This document shows positions 1 through 8,139 of a DNA stretch of 44,071 nt, piece by piece (position 1 is the stretch's first letter; each line of letters starts with the position of its first letter). Made by a program: the position numbers and the translations under genes. Location of the stretch: contig JAHFCT010000027.1 of NCBI GenBank assembly GCA_023249375.1, positions 1 through 44,071 of the forward strand, read 5' to 3'. Under the pieces are notes generated by a model. That model had not been told where the DNA came from. It searched no databases and saw only the letters and a program-made list of their open reading frames with translations. This DNA comes from Gemmatimonadota bacterium (GTDB lineage Bacteria; Gemmatimonadota; Gemmatimonadetes; Gemmatimonadales; Gemmatimonadaceae).

Positions 1-749
1 CGGAGCGCATCATCGACGAGGCGCTTGTACATGGCCGTCGGGCTGCGCACCGCGTGGTGCCAGTAGACGTTGCGGTACATCTGGTACTTGGCGAAGAGCA
101 GCGACTCGAGCGCGCTCAGTGCCTTTTCGAGCACGCCGACGGCGGCGTGGCCGAGGTGCGGATCGTCGACGATGACGAGGGCGTGCAGCAGGCGGTCGAC
201 GTCGATCTCGCCGTACGGCACGCCGCACATCAGCGCGTCGCGCTTGAGGTAGTCGGTCTTGTCGAGGTCGAGGGAACCGCTGATGAGCCCCTGCAGGGGC
301 GAATCGCTTTCGCCGCGCATCAGCGCATAGATGCGCTCCGGCGCATCCTGGGCGATTTCGGTGCGCAGGATCTTTGCCACTTCGCCGCCGGTGATCATCG
401 GCTCGGCGACCGCCTCGTGGTGCATGGCGCCGATTTCTTCGAGCGCGTGCGAGAAGGGATAGTGGCCGACGTCGTGGAGCAGCGCGGCCGCGGCGACCAC
501 TTCGGCTTCATCGGGCGCGACGCGGTCGAGCATTCCCGCTTCGTCGAGCCGCGCCAGCGTGCGATTGGCGAGATGGAACGCGCCCAGCGCATGCTCAAAC
601 CGCGAGTGGGTGGCGCCGGGATAGACGAGATGGGCGAGGCCGAGCTGGCGCACGTAGCGCAGCCGCTGGACGACCGCGGTGTCGACGAGCCGAAGAAACG
701 GACCGTCGATGCGGATGTTGTTGTAGAGCGGATCCCGAATGAAGCTCAT
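1..749 (-). CDS. HD-domain phosphohydrolase (COG1078-like), partial
   Basis: The gene starts at ATG 749 and runs off the left edge of the window, so the C-terminus is missing; 249 codons are visible. The protein begins MSFIRDPLYNNIRIDG and has the ordered HD-superfamily metal motifs: H53 in HSRFEH, the H92-D93 pair in LLHDVGHYPFSH, and a later DLDKTDYLKRD stretch. This arrangement is typical of the SAMHD1/dGTPase-like branch of HD proteins, which hydrolyse nucleotide phosphates using a bound divalent metal. The substrate cannot be read from the sequence; dNTP triphosphohydrolase is the family's best-known activity. It is transcribed divergently from the small HEXXH protein at 956. No convincing ribosome-binding site precedes the ATG, but the N-terminus matches the family start well. 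Confidence 0.87.
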   Translation of the reverse strand, partial: MSFIRDPLYNNIRIDGPFLRLVDTAVVQRLRYVRQLGLAHLVYPGATHSRFEHALGAFHLANRTLARLDEAGMLDRVAPDEAEVVAAAALLHDVGHYPFSHALEEIGAMHHEAVAEPMITGGEVAKILRTEIAQDAPERIYALMRGESDSPLQGLISGSLDLDKTDYLKRDALMCGVPYGEIDVDRLLHALVIVDDPHLGHAAVGVLEKALSALESLLFAKYQMYRNVYWHHAVRSPTAMYKRLVDDAL

Positions 750-955
750 GCAGGAAGACTCGCTGAGTGAACGCCGGCCGGCAAACGACGATGTGCGTCG
801 TGGCTGACGGAAAGGTCGCCTGCGCACAGGCACTCGGCCAGCGGCGAAATGCCGCGCACGAGGGCCCGCGAACGGCTGGGGTCGTCACGTCACCGTTGCG
901 CTGCGGAGTCGGGAGGCTCCAGTATTCAGCCTTCGTTCGCTTCCCGGAGCTGTCC

Positions 956-1519
956 GTGCGCCCACGCTCGGCCGCACTACGTCGTCAACTCTTCTGCGCG
1001 CTCACCGGGATGACGGTGACGGCGGCGTGCGCGCGGCCGCGCGTGGCGGTGGCGCCGCAGCCCGCGGTGGGCGCCTCGACGGCGACGGTGGCGATGGCTG
1101 AGGCGCCCGCCTCCTGCAGGGGCTGCACGGCCGTTCCGTTTGGCGACGAGGTGATTCGCGCCGTTTCGCGGCGCGTGGCGGACCTCACGGCGCGCGGCGG
1201 TGCCTGTGCGGCGTATGCCTCGGTGCTCGAGCAATCACTCGCCAGCCAGCGCATCGTCGTGCGACCGTTCATGTGGCGAGTTGGGACAAACCTCGCGTCA
1301 GCGCAGGCGCTGTCCACGGGCGAGATTGACGTCGCGCGAGAGATCGACGCGCTGAACGTCGGCGTGCGCTCACTCGACGACGTGGTGCACAGCGTGGAGC
1401 ACGAGGCCGCGCACATCGCCTTTGCCATTCCGTCGGGGCAGCGGTGGACGGAGATGATCGTCGACGAGCGCGTCGGCGAGTGCCGCTCGCGCAGCACGGG
1501 TGTGGGCGCGATGCCCTAG
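956..1519 (+). CDS. Small exported HEXXH-motif protein, possible metalloprotease
   Basis: I start this 187-residue protein at GTG 956 because GGAG at 946-949 lies six bases upstream; the frame stays open further upstream but without a comparable site. Residues 1-28 look like a signal sequence (basic start, then FCALTGMTVTAAC). Cys25 could be a lipidated cysteine, although the lipobox is imperfect. A CRGC motif (C54, C57) follows. Near the C-terminus HEAAH (H149, E150, H153) is a zincin-type motif, with E171 downstream as a possible third ligand. I do not recognise the family, and protease activity is inferred from the motif alone. It converges with pckA; a hairpin at 1561-1585 separates them. 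Confidence 0.6.
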   Translation: MRPRSAALRRQLFCALTGMTVTAACARPRVAVAPQPAVGASTATVAMAEAPASCRGCTAVPFGDEVIRAVSRRVADLTARGGACAAYASVLEQSLASQRIVVRPFMWRVGTNLASAQALSTGEIDVAREIDALNVGVRSLDDVVHSVEHEAAHIAFAIPSGQRWTEMIVDERVGECRSRSTGVGAMP

Positions 1520-1560
1520 CGGCCCAGGGCGGCGCTCGCCGTTGCGAGCGATGCCGGGCG

Positions 1561-1585
1561 CCCCACGGCGCTGAGCGCCGTGGGG
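1561..1585. terminator. Bidirectional hairpin between convergent genes
   Basis: CCCCACGGCGC (1561-1571) and GCGCCGTGGGG (1575-1585) are exact complements around a 3-base TGA loop. The hairpin lies in the 78-bp gap between the stop of the HEXXH gene (1519) and the stop of pckA (1598), where a shared terminator is expected. There is no clear T-run on either side, so termination may be weak or need other factors. Confidence 0.6.
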
Positions 1586-1597
1586 TCGGGCCGTGGG

Positions 1598-3217
1598 TTA
1601 GCCCTTTGGCCCCGCGGCGGCGATGGCCGCATCGACGCTGCCGAACTTCTCAAAGTTCTTGCGGAACATCGCGGCGAGTTTCTTGGCCTGCGTATCGTAC
1701 GCATGTGGGTCGTCCCACGTCTTGCGCGGCGTCAGCAGTTCGCCGGGAATGCCCTTGATATCGGTCGGCACATGCAGGCCGAAGATCGGATCGGTGTCCG
1801 TGGGCAGCTCGTGCAGGTGGCCGGAGAGCGCGGCGTGCACCATGGCGCGCGTGTACGACAACTTCATGCGCTTGCCCACGCCGTACGGTCCGCCGCTCCA
1901 ACCGGTGTTCACCAGCCAGACATCGGCGCTGTGTTCCTTGAGCAGCCGGCCGAGCATCTCCGCGTACTTGGTGGGATGCCAGACGAGGAAAACGGCGCCA
2001 AAGCACGCCGAGAACGTGGCCTGCGGCTCGGTGACACCGCGTTCCGTGCCGGCCACCTTCGCCGTGTAGCCCGACAGGAAGTAGTACATCGCCTGTTCAC
2101 GCGTGAGCTTGGCGATGGGCGGGAGCACACCGAACGCATCGGCCGTGAGGAAGACGACGTTCTTGGGATGACCGCCGCGGCCGCTGGGCACGTGATTGCG
2201 GATGTACGGCAGCGGATACGAGGCGCGCGTGTTCTCGGTGATCGACTGATTCTCGAACTCCACGCGGCGGCCATTCGGCTCGAGCACCACATTCTCGAGA
2301 ATCGTGCCGAACATCTGCGTGGTCTGGAAGATGTCGGGCTCGCCCTCGGCGGAGAGGTTGATCACCTTGGCGTAACAGCCGCCCTCGAAATTGAACGTGC
2401 CGTCCGCGCTCCAGCCGTGTTCGTCGTCGCCGATGAGTTCGCGCTCCGGGTCGGCGGAGAGCGTCGTTTTGCCGGTGCCCGAGAGGCCGAAGAAGAGCGC
2501 CGTGTCACCCGCGTCGCCAATGTTCGCCGAGCAGTGCATCGAGAGCACGCCCGCCTTCGGGAGCAGGTAGTTCATCACGGTGAACATCGCCTTCTTGAGC
2601 TCGCCGGCGTAGCGGGTGCCGCCAATGATGATGGTGCGCGCCGCGAGGTTGAGCACGATGAAGGTGCTGGTACGCGTGCCGTGGCGTTTGGGGTCGGCCT
2701 GATACTCGGGCGCGTGGTACACCGTGAAGTTCGGCGCGAACGTTTCCAGCTCGGCTTGCTCGGGGCGGATGAACATGTTCCGCACGAACGCCGCGTGCCA
2801 TGCGTTGGGCAGGACGTAGCGGACGCTGAGCCGGTGCGCCGGATCGGCGCCGCAGTACAGATCCTGCACGAAGAGTTCCGGCACGCCGTTGAGATACTGC
2901 TTCACATCGGCCAGCAGCGTCGCGAAGTGCTCGAGCGAGATCGGCTGGTTGACCTTGCCCCAGTCGACGTCCTTCTCCGAACTCGATTCCTTCACGACGA
3001 ACTTGTCGTTTGGCGAGCGGCCGGTGTGCGGCGACGTGACGGCCACAAACGGCCCCATGTCGGCCAAGCGGCCTTCGCCGCGGCGAATCGCCGCCTCGAT
3101 GAGCTCCGGCGACACGAGGTTCCATTGTACCGTGCCCGAGGGCGCGAGATCCTGACCGGACAGGCCGGCAGCGCCGGAGCGCACAATAGCGGGAGCGATC
3201 GGGGTCGCGTCGGGCAT
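1598..3217 (-). CDS. pckA: Phosphoenolpyruvate carboxykinase (ATP)
   Basis: This 539-residue enzyme decarboxylates and phosphorylates oxaloacetate to PEP using ATP, the entry step of gluconeogenesis in the cytosol. The frame is open further upstream, but ATG 3217 (MPDATPIAP) is preferred because GAGGA lies seven bases upstream and the length then matches the family (about 530-540). Visible motifs are K209 and H228 (metal/substrate ligands), the P-loop GLSGTGKTT at 244-252, LIGDDEHGW at 261-269, and the ENTRASYP and ADAFGVLPP stretches. All active-site segments appear intact. It lies 67 bp downstream of maeB on the same strand, so the two may be co-transcribed and together control flux between C4 acids and PEP/pyruvate. 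Confidence 0.97.
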   Translation of the reverse strand: MPDATPIAPAIVRSGAAGLSGQDLAPSGTVQWNLVSPELIEAAIRRGEGRLADMGPFVAVTSPHTGRSPNDKFVVKESSSEKDVDWGKVNQPISLEHFATLLADVKQYLNGVPELFVQDLYCGADPAHRLSVRYVLPNAWHAAFVRNMFIRPEQAELETFAPNFTVYHAPEYQADPKRHGTRTSTFIVLNLAARTIIIGGTRYAGELKKAMFTVMNYLLPKAGVLSMHCSANIGDAGDTALFFGLSGTGKTTLSADPERELIGDDEHGWSADGTFNFEGGCYAKVINLSAEGEPDIFQTTQMFGTILENVVLEPNGRRVEFENQSITENTRASYPLPYIRNHVPSGRGGHPKNVVFLTADAFGVLPPIAKLTREQAMYYFLSGYTAKVAGTERGVTEPQATFSACFGAVFLVWHPTKYAEMLGRLLKEHSADVWLVNTGWSGGPYGVGKRMKLSYTRAMVHAALSGHLHELPTDTDPIFGLHVPTDIKGIPGELLTPRKTWDDPHAYDTQAKKLAAMFRKNFEKFGSVDAAIAAAGPKG

Positions 3218-3284
3218 GACGATTCCTCGGGAGGAGAACGACGCGGGCCCCACGCGGGGGCCCGCGAAACTGGTTCGCGGTGGA

Positions 3285-5534
3285 TCAGCGCGTGCGTTCC
3301 TGCGCGTCAATGACGGCGACGGCCGCCATGTTGACGATGTCCTGCACTTCTGCGCCCTGCTCGAGCACGTGCACGGGGTGGTTCATGCCCACGAGAATCG
3401 GGCCGATGGCCGTGGCGCCGCCGAGCCGCTGCAGCAGCTTGTACGACGTGTTGCCGGCGCTGAGCATCGGGAAAATGAGCACGTTGGCTTCCTGCTTCAG
3501 CCGGCTGAACGGATAGCGCATGGCGAGCACGTTCTCGTCAAACGCCGTGTCGGCGTGCATTTCGCCGTCGACGATCAGGTCGGGTTCGCGCTCACGCAGG
3601 AGCTTGACGGCCTCAGCCACCTTGGCCGCCTCGGGATGCTTGACCGAGCCGAAATTGGAGAATGAGAGCATCGCGATGCGCGGCTCGATGCCGAACGTGC
3701 GCACGAGGCGCGCCGCCGACTGCGCAATAGACGCCAGCTGCTCGGCCGTCGGGTCGATGTTGACCGTCGTGTCACCGAAGAAGATGGCGCGGTTGTTGAT
3801 GACCATCATGTACAAGCCGGCGACGAGCCCCGTCTTGGGATCGGCGCCGACGACTTCGAGCGACGGGCGAATGGTTTCTGGGTAGTGCTTGTTGAGGCCG
3901 GCCACCACGGCGTCCGCGTCACCGCTGTTGACCATCTGGCACGCGAAGTAGATGCCGCGGCCCATCAGCGACTGTGCTTCGTCCCGCGAGAGGCCGCGCC
4001 GCTGGCGTTTGTTCCACAGCTCCTCGGCGTAGCGCTCGCGCTCCGGCGATGCGTTGGGGTCGATGATGGTGCAGCCGTTCAGCGTCATCCCCAGCTCGTC
4101 CAGCCGCTGTTTCATCTGCGCGGGGCGCCCGAGCAGAATGGGATTGGCGATGCCTTCTTCCTGAAGGATGTACGCCGCGCGAATGACCTTGGGATCCTCA
4201 CCCTCGGGGAAGACGACGCGCTTGGGATTGCGGTGCGCGCGCATCTGGATGCCGCGCATGACGCTGCGCGACTGCCCGAGACGGCCTTCGAGCTGCTCGC
4301 GGTATGCCTCGACCTCGATGAACTCCTTGGCCACGCCGCTCGCGATTGCCGCCCAGGCGACCGCCGGCGCCACATAGAGCAGCACGCGCGGATCGAACGG
4401 AAACGGGATGATGTACTCGGGGCCGAACTGCACCTTGGACAGCCCGTAGAGGGCCGCCACGGATTCCGGCACCGGTTCGCGCGCCAGCTCGGCGAGTGCG
4501 CGCGTGGCCGCCATCTTCATCTCTTCGTTGATCGTCGTGGCGCGCACGTCGAGCGCGCCGCGGAAGATGAACGGGAAGCAGAGGACGTTGTTGATCTGGT
4601 TGGGATAGTCGCTGCGCCCCGTGGCGGTGATCGCCTCCGGGCGCACGGCCTTCACTTCGTCGGGCAGAATCTCCGGCGTCGGGTTGGCGAGCGCGAAGAC
4701 GATGGGGCTGGGGCCCATCGATTTCACCATGTCCTGCGTGCACGCACCCGCCGCCGACAGCCCGACGAACACATCAGCGCCGGCGATCGCGTCGGCCAGC
4801 GTCCGGTTCTTGGTCTCGTGCGCAAACTTGGCCTTGTGCGACTCCATGTCCTTCTCGCGCCCCGCGTAGATGACTCCTTTGCGGTCGCACATCGTGACGT
4901 TCTTGCGGTCAACGCCGAGGCGGACGTAATGCTCCGCCACCGAGATGGCCGAGGCCCCCGCGCCGCTGAAGACGATCTTCACTTCAGCGAGCTTCTTGCC
5001 GACGATCTCCACGGCATTGATCAGCGCGGCGCCAGAGATGATGGCGGTGCCGTGCTGGTCATCGTGGAAGACCGGGATGTTCATCGTGGCCTTGAGCTTC
5101 TCCTCGATGTAGAAGCACTCGGGCGCCTTGATGTCTTCGAGATTGATGCCGCCCAGCGTCGGCTCGACGAGCTGACAGAAGCGGATGATCTCTTCGGGGT
5201 CCTCGGAGGCGATTTCGAGATCGAAGACGTCGATGTCGGCAAACGTCTTGAACAGGTTGCCCTTGCCTTCCATCACCGGCTTGCCGGCCAGCGCGCCGAT
5301 GTTGCCGAGGCCGAGCACGGCCGTGCCGTTGGAGATCACGGCGACGAGATTTCCCTTGGCCGTGTACTTGTACGCGTCGTCGGGGTTCTTCTCAATGTCC
5401 AGGCAGGGCTCGGCCACGCCGGGGGAGTAGGCGAGCGCGAGATCGCGCTGATTGGCGAGCGGCTTGGTGGCTACAACCGCGATCTTCCCGGCGCGTCCAC
5501 GGGAGTGGTAGTCGAGGGCGTCTTGGCGTTTCAT
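3285..5534 (-). CDS. maeB: Malic enzyme with C-terminal phosphotransacetylase-like domain
   Basis: This 749-residue protein oxidatively decarboxylates malate to pyruvate, probably with NADP as in other MaeB-type enzymes. The N-terminal half has the malic-enzyme core, with the SPGVAEPC segment, [10 protein letters not shown] around 157-166 and the dinucleotide-binding GAGASA at 191-196. From about residue 430 to the end is a phosphotransacetylase-like domain ([18 protein letters not shown]), which in this family is regulatory and not catalytic. I chose ATG 5534 ([13 protein letters not shown]), the usual family start; a TTG 18 codons upstream is also open. No strong Shine-Dalgarno sequence is visible. 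The enzyme is followed by pckA, forming an anaplerotic/gluconeogenic pair. Confidence 0.96.
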   Translation of the reverse strand: MKRQDALDYHSRGRAGKIAVVATKPLANQRDLALAYSPGVAEPCLDIEKNPDDAYKYTAKGNLVAVISNGTAVLGLGNIGALAGKPVMEGKGNLFKTFADIDVFDLEIASEDPEEIIRFCQLVEPTLGGINLEDIKAPECFYIEEKLKATMNIPVFHDDQHGTAIISGAALINAVEIVGKKLAEVKIVFSGAGASAISVAEHYVRLGVDRKNVTMCDRKGVIYAGREKDMESHKAKFAHETKNRTLADAIAGADVFVGLSAAGACTQDMVKSMGPSPIVFALANPTPEILPDEVKAVRPEAITATGRSDYPNQINNVLCFPFIFRGALDVRATTINEEMKMAATRALAELAREPVPESVAALYGLSKVQFGPEYIIPFPFDPRVLLYVAPAVAWAAIASGVAKEFIEVEAYREQLEGRLGQSRSVMRGIQMRAHRNPKRVVFPEGEDPKVIRAAYILQEEGIANPILLGRPAQMKQRLDELGMTLNGCTIIDPNASPERERYAEELWNKRQRRGLSRDEAQSLMGRGIYFACQMVNSGDADAVVAGLNKHYPETIRPSLEVVGADPKTGLVAGLYMMVINNRAIFFGDTTVNIDPTAEQLASIAQSAARLVRTFGIEPRIAMLSFSNFGSVKHPEAAKVAEAVKLLREREPDLIVDGEMHADTAFDENVLAMRYPFSRLKQEANVLIFPMLSAGNTSYKLLQRLGGATAIGPILVGMNHPVHVLEQGAEVQDIVNMAAVAVIDAQERTR

Positions 5535-5607
5535 GATAGTCGTGAAAGATAATCGTGGACGGTCGGGCACGGTCAGGGGAACGGCCAAAATATGGACGGA
5601 ATTCCCC

Positions 5608-6264
5608 CTACAAACGGATCGCGATCGGCTGTCGCACGAGCCAGCGCAGGGTGCTGATGTCGCGCGCGCTTGGGACGGTCACGGAGGGCGTTCCGAACAT
5701 CACGTCGAGCGCGATGGTGCTGTGTCCGCCGATGCCGACCGCGTGCCCGAGCTCGTGCGTGACGACGGAGAGCAGCGAGTTGGACGCGCTGGTGGCCGCC
5801 GGATTGATGGCGATGTCGATCTTTACGTGGCCGGGCTGCGACCCGGTGAGCGGCAGGGTGAGCGCGCTGTCGCTCGCCGGGCAGAAGAACGTCACACCGC
5901 CCGTGAAGGCCGGCGGATCCGCGCATCCGGCGAGCCCCACCAGGCGCGGCGCCGTGCTGACGTGAATCACGACGTCGGCGTCGGCGGGGAAGGCCGCTGT
6001 GCGAAAGGAGAACTCGCTGCCGCCGAGCGCAATCTTCCAGGCGGCCATGCCCGCGGCGGTGGCGCCGCTCAGGTCGACGCCTGTGGTCACCGCCGTTGGG
6101 TCAATGTAGACGGCGATCGTCTTGCCCGTCGGCCACCGATACAGCATGCCGCCCGAGAGCTGCGTGGGGTCGTACGCTGGCGGGTCAACGCGCGGCGCCG
6201 CGGCGTCGGTGCAGGCGGCGAGCGTGATGACGGCGAGGGCGGCGAACGATCGGGCGGGATGCAC
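5608..6264 (-). CDS. Metzincin-like zinc metalloprotease, probable lipoprotein
   Basis: This is a 218-residue protein. Residues 1-18 form a lipoprotein signal ending in LAAC, with Cys18 the likely lipidated residue. The rest resembles matrixin-type proteases: HELGHAVGIGGHS at 170-182, followed by a DVMFG segment that could be the Met-turn. The third histidine is displaced by one position compared with the classic HExxHxxGxxH, because there is an extra Gly. A cysteine pair (C114, C128) may form a disulfide. The likely role is an extracytoplasmic protease anchored to a membrane; the substrate is unknown. The gene is monocistronic between the maeB start and the metal-transport operon. The fold is assigned with moderate certainty, activity less so because of the altered motif spacing. 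Confidence 0.75.
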   Translation of the reverse strand: MHPARSFAALAVITLAACTDAAAPRVDPPAYDPTQLSGGMLYRWPTGKTIAVYIDPTAVTTGVDLSGATAAGMAAWKIALGGSEFSFRTAAFPADADVVIHVSTAPRLVGLAGCADPPAFTGGVTFFCPASDSALTLPLTGSQPGHVKIDIAINPAATSASNSLLSVVTHELGHAVGIGGHSTIALDVMFGTPSVTVPSARDISTLRWLVRQPIAIRL

Positions 6265-6275
6265 AGGAGAAAGGT

Positions 6276-6317
6276 AGGGCGGAGCGTCCGCACGGCCAGC
6301 GTGAGACGTTCCGCCCT
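6276..6317. repeat. Imperfect inverted repeat upstream of the metzincin gene
   Basis: AGGGCGGAGCGTC (6276-6288) pairs with GACGTTCCGCCCT (6305-6317) at 12 of 13 positions across a 16-base loop. It lies just upstream of the lipoprotein start at 6264. It could be an operator or part of the terminator region of the znuB-like gene; nothing in the sequence decides between them. Confidence 0.4.
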
Positions 6318-6322
6318 GTTTT

Positions 6323-6345
6323 GTCGGCCGGTGTTCACGGCCGAC
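6323..6345 (-). terminator. Possible terminator after the znuB-like gene
   Basis: GTCGGCCG (6323-6330) and CGGCCGAC (6338-6345) are exact complements around a 7-base loop, ending 10 bases beyond the stop of the permease gene at 6356. No T-run follows on the minus strand (it reads AAAAC), so this is a hairpin without the classical tail. Confidence 0.4.
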
Positions 6346-6355
6346 GCACGACAGC

Positions 6356-7198
6356 CTACGCGGCGCGCGGCTTCAGCGATGCATACACGTTAACGAGCGC
6401 CAGCAGCAGCCCGCACGCCACCACGACCGACGCGCCGGTGGGCAGATCGAGCCGGTACGACGCGTACAATCCGAGGAAGCTCGCGATCGCCGCGATAATA
6501 CCGCCGACGATGAGCCGCATCTGCCAGTCCTTGGCGAGCATCACCGCACAGACCGCTGGGACGATGAGATACGCAAACGTGAGCAGCACGCCCGCGATGT
6601 GCACGAAGCTCACGACGACGAGGGCAAACGCGGCGTAGAACAGGAAGTCCCAGAAGCGCACCTTCACGCCTTGCTGCTGCGCCGCTTCGGGGTCGGTGGA
6701 GATGAGCGCGAATCGCTTGTGGAACGCGCCGTAGAATGCGGCGATGGCGAGGAAGAGAATCGCGCGCTGGCCCACGTCATCCGCCTGCACGTTCAGAATA
6801 TCGCCCGTGAGCAGGTGCTCCAGTTCTTCCTTGCCGCCCGCGACACGGCTCAGCAGCAAGATGACGCCCGCGGCCGCGACGACAAACGTGATACCAATGA
6901 TCGCCTCCTGCGGCACCTGGAACTTGCGGCTGCTGCGCGACCAGCTGAAGAGCGCCGCGCCGAGGAACGTGACGCCGAGCGACAGCCAAAAGGTGATGCG
7001 ATCTTCAAAGTGATTGCCCATCAGCAGCGATACGCAGGTGCCGAGCGCGGCGACCTGCGCGAGCGCGAGGTCGACGAAGATGACCTCACGCTTCACGACG
7101 TGCAGGCCCATATACACGAGAAGCGGCGGGAAGATGAGGCACGCGGCGAGCGGCCACTTCATCACTTCCCAGAGGACATGGAGTTCATTCGGGTTCAC
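6356..7198 (-). CDS. znuB: Metal ABC transporter permease, ZnuB/TroC family
   Basis: This 280-residue inner-membrane protein should form the channel of a zinc- or manganese-type ABC importer. It is hydrophobic with about eight or nine membrane segments and carries family-typical stretches (PPLLVYMGLHVVKREVIFVDLALAQVA is split across the first two helices; FVHIAGVLLTFAYLIVP is late). GTG 7198 is the start: AAGGAGG sits just upstream and the codon overlaps the stop of the binding-protein gene (GTGA). The open frame further upstream is read-through into that gene. It follows the ZnuA-type gene in an apparent operon, but no ATP-binding subunit gene is present in this window. The metal specificity cannot be fixed from sequence. 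Confidence 0.88.
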   Translation of the reverse strand: MNPNELHVLWEVMKWPLAACLIFPPLLVYMGLHVVKREVIFVDLALAQVAALGTCVSLLMGNHFEDRITFWLSLGVTFLGAALFSWSRSSRKFQVPQEAIIGITFVVAAAGVILLLSRVAGGKEELEHLLTGDILNVQADDVGQRAILFLAIAAFYGAFHKRFALISTDPEAAQQQGVKVRFWDFLFYAAFALVVVSFVHIAGVLLTFAYLIVPAVCAVMLAKDWQMRLIVGGIIAAIASFLGLYASYRLDLPTGASVVVACGLLLALVNVYASLKPRAA

Positions 7199-8121
7199 TT
7201 GCCCTCCTTGAGTGCGTTGGCGAGCGACCCAATGAGATTGTCCATCAGGGCCGCGTAGGTATCGGTGTTCTTGTAGGTGCCCGGCTGCTGCGAGACGTCG
7301 ACCACCACCGCGCCGGTCTGCCGCGCCACGGTCTCGGCGGTCTTCCGGTTCTGGAACGGCTGCACGAGGATGACGTGCACTTTCTGCGCCTGCATCAGCG
7401 TGATGACCGCGGCGACGTGCGCCGGCGACGGCGCGATGCCCGGCTTCGGCTCGAGGTTCTCGACGATGTTCAGGCCGAAGCGCTCGGCGAGGTACGGAAA
7501 GTCCTTGTGGTACGTGACGATCTTGGCGCCCTTGAACGGCGCGAGCAGCTTCTGCCATTCCGCCATCTTGGCGTCGATCGTCGCGTTGAACTTCTTCAGG
7601 TTGGCGGCGTAGAGCGCCGCCGACTTCGGATCAACTTGCGAGAGATGCTCGGCGATGTTCGCGGCGAGGATCTTCGCGTTGAGCGGATCGGTAAGGAAGT
7701 GCGGATTGCCGAGCGAGTGCACATCGCCCTTGGCGCGGTCGAAGGACGTCGGGATCTCGAGCATGCGGATGCCCTGTGATCCGACGACGAGCCCCGGCGC
7801 GCCAGCGGCGATCTTCGCATTGCGAGCGGTCTCGAGGAGCGGCGGCAGCCAGCCCATCTCGAGTTCCGCGCCGCCCTCGATGAGCACGTCGGCGCGATTG
7901 AGCGTCACGACGTGACTGGGTTTGGCGTCCACGAAGTGCGGATCTTCCGTTGGCTTGGCGAGCGCCTTCACGTCCACGGCATCTCCGCCGATCTCGCGCG
8001 CGATGGCGGCGAGGTCCGGCGTGGTGGCGACGACGTTGAGCTTGCCGGCGGGCGTGGGTGCTGCGCCCGGCACGACAAGCGCGGCGACAGCCGCGGCCTT
8101 GATCAGAGAGAGAATGTTCAT
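7195..8121 (-). CDS. znuA: Metal ABC transporter substrate-binding protein, ZnuA/TroA family
   Basis: This 308-residue periplasmic protein should capture Zn2+ or Mn2+ and deliver it to the permease encoded next. Residues 1-24 look like a signal peptide without a lipobox. Cluster A-1 features follow: VVATTPDLAAIAREIGG, then the candidate metal ligands H62 (DPHFVD), H141 (GNPHFLTDP), H205 (TYHKDFPYLAERFG) and D275 (VVVDVSQQPG). The His-rich loop seen in many dedicated zinc-binding ZnuA proteins is absent, so manganese or mixed specificity remains possible. The stop overlaps the permease GTG by four bases. The outer-membrane protein gene ends 18 bp upstream, so all belong to one transcription unit. 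Confidence 0.9.
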   Translation of the reverse strand: MNILSLIKAAAVAALVVPGAAPTPAGKLNVVATTPDLAAIAREIGGDAVDVKALAKPTEDPHFVDAKPSHVVTLNRADVLIEGGAELEMGWLPPLLETARNAKIAAGAPGLVVGSQGIRMLEIPTSFDRAKGDVHSLGNPHFLTDPLNAKILAANIAEHLSQVDPKSAALYAANLKKFNATIDAKMAEWQKLLAPFKGAKIVTYHKDFPYLAERFGLNIVENLEPKPGIAPSPAHVAAVITLMQAQKVHVILVQPFQNRKTAETVARQTGAVVVDVSQQPGTYKNTDTYAALMDNLIGSLANALKEGK

Positions 8122-8139
8122 GAGTTGGTCGTGAGTGGC

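Noticed and set aside
896-928. A promoter for the HEXXH gene (TTGCGC with TATTCA)
   Set aside because: The spacing is 21 bp, outside the normal range, and the -10 match is poor.
1580-3313. A 577-codon open frame on the plus strand across pckA
   Set aside because: It is antisense to an intact pckA and its product is Arg/His/Val-rich without any recognisable domain.
3885-5552. A 555-codon open frame on the plus strand across maeB
   Set aside because: It is antisense to the intact malic enzyme and shows only the composition of a mirror frame.
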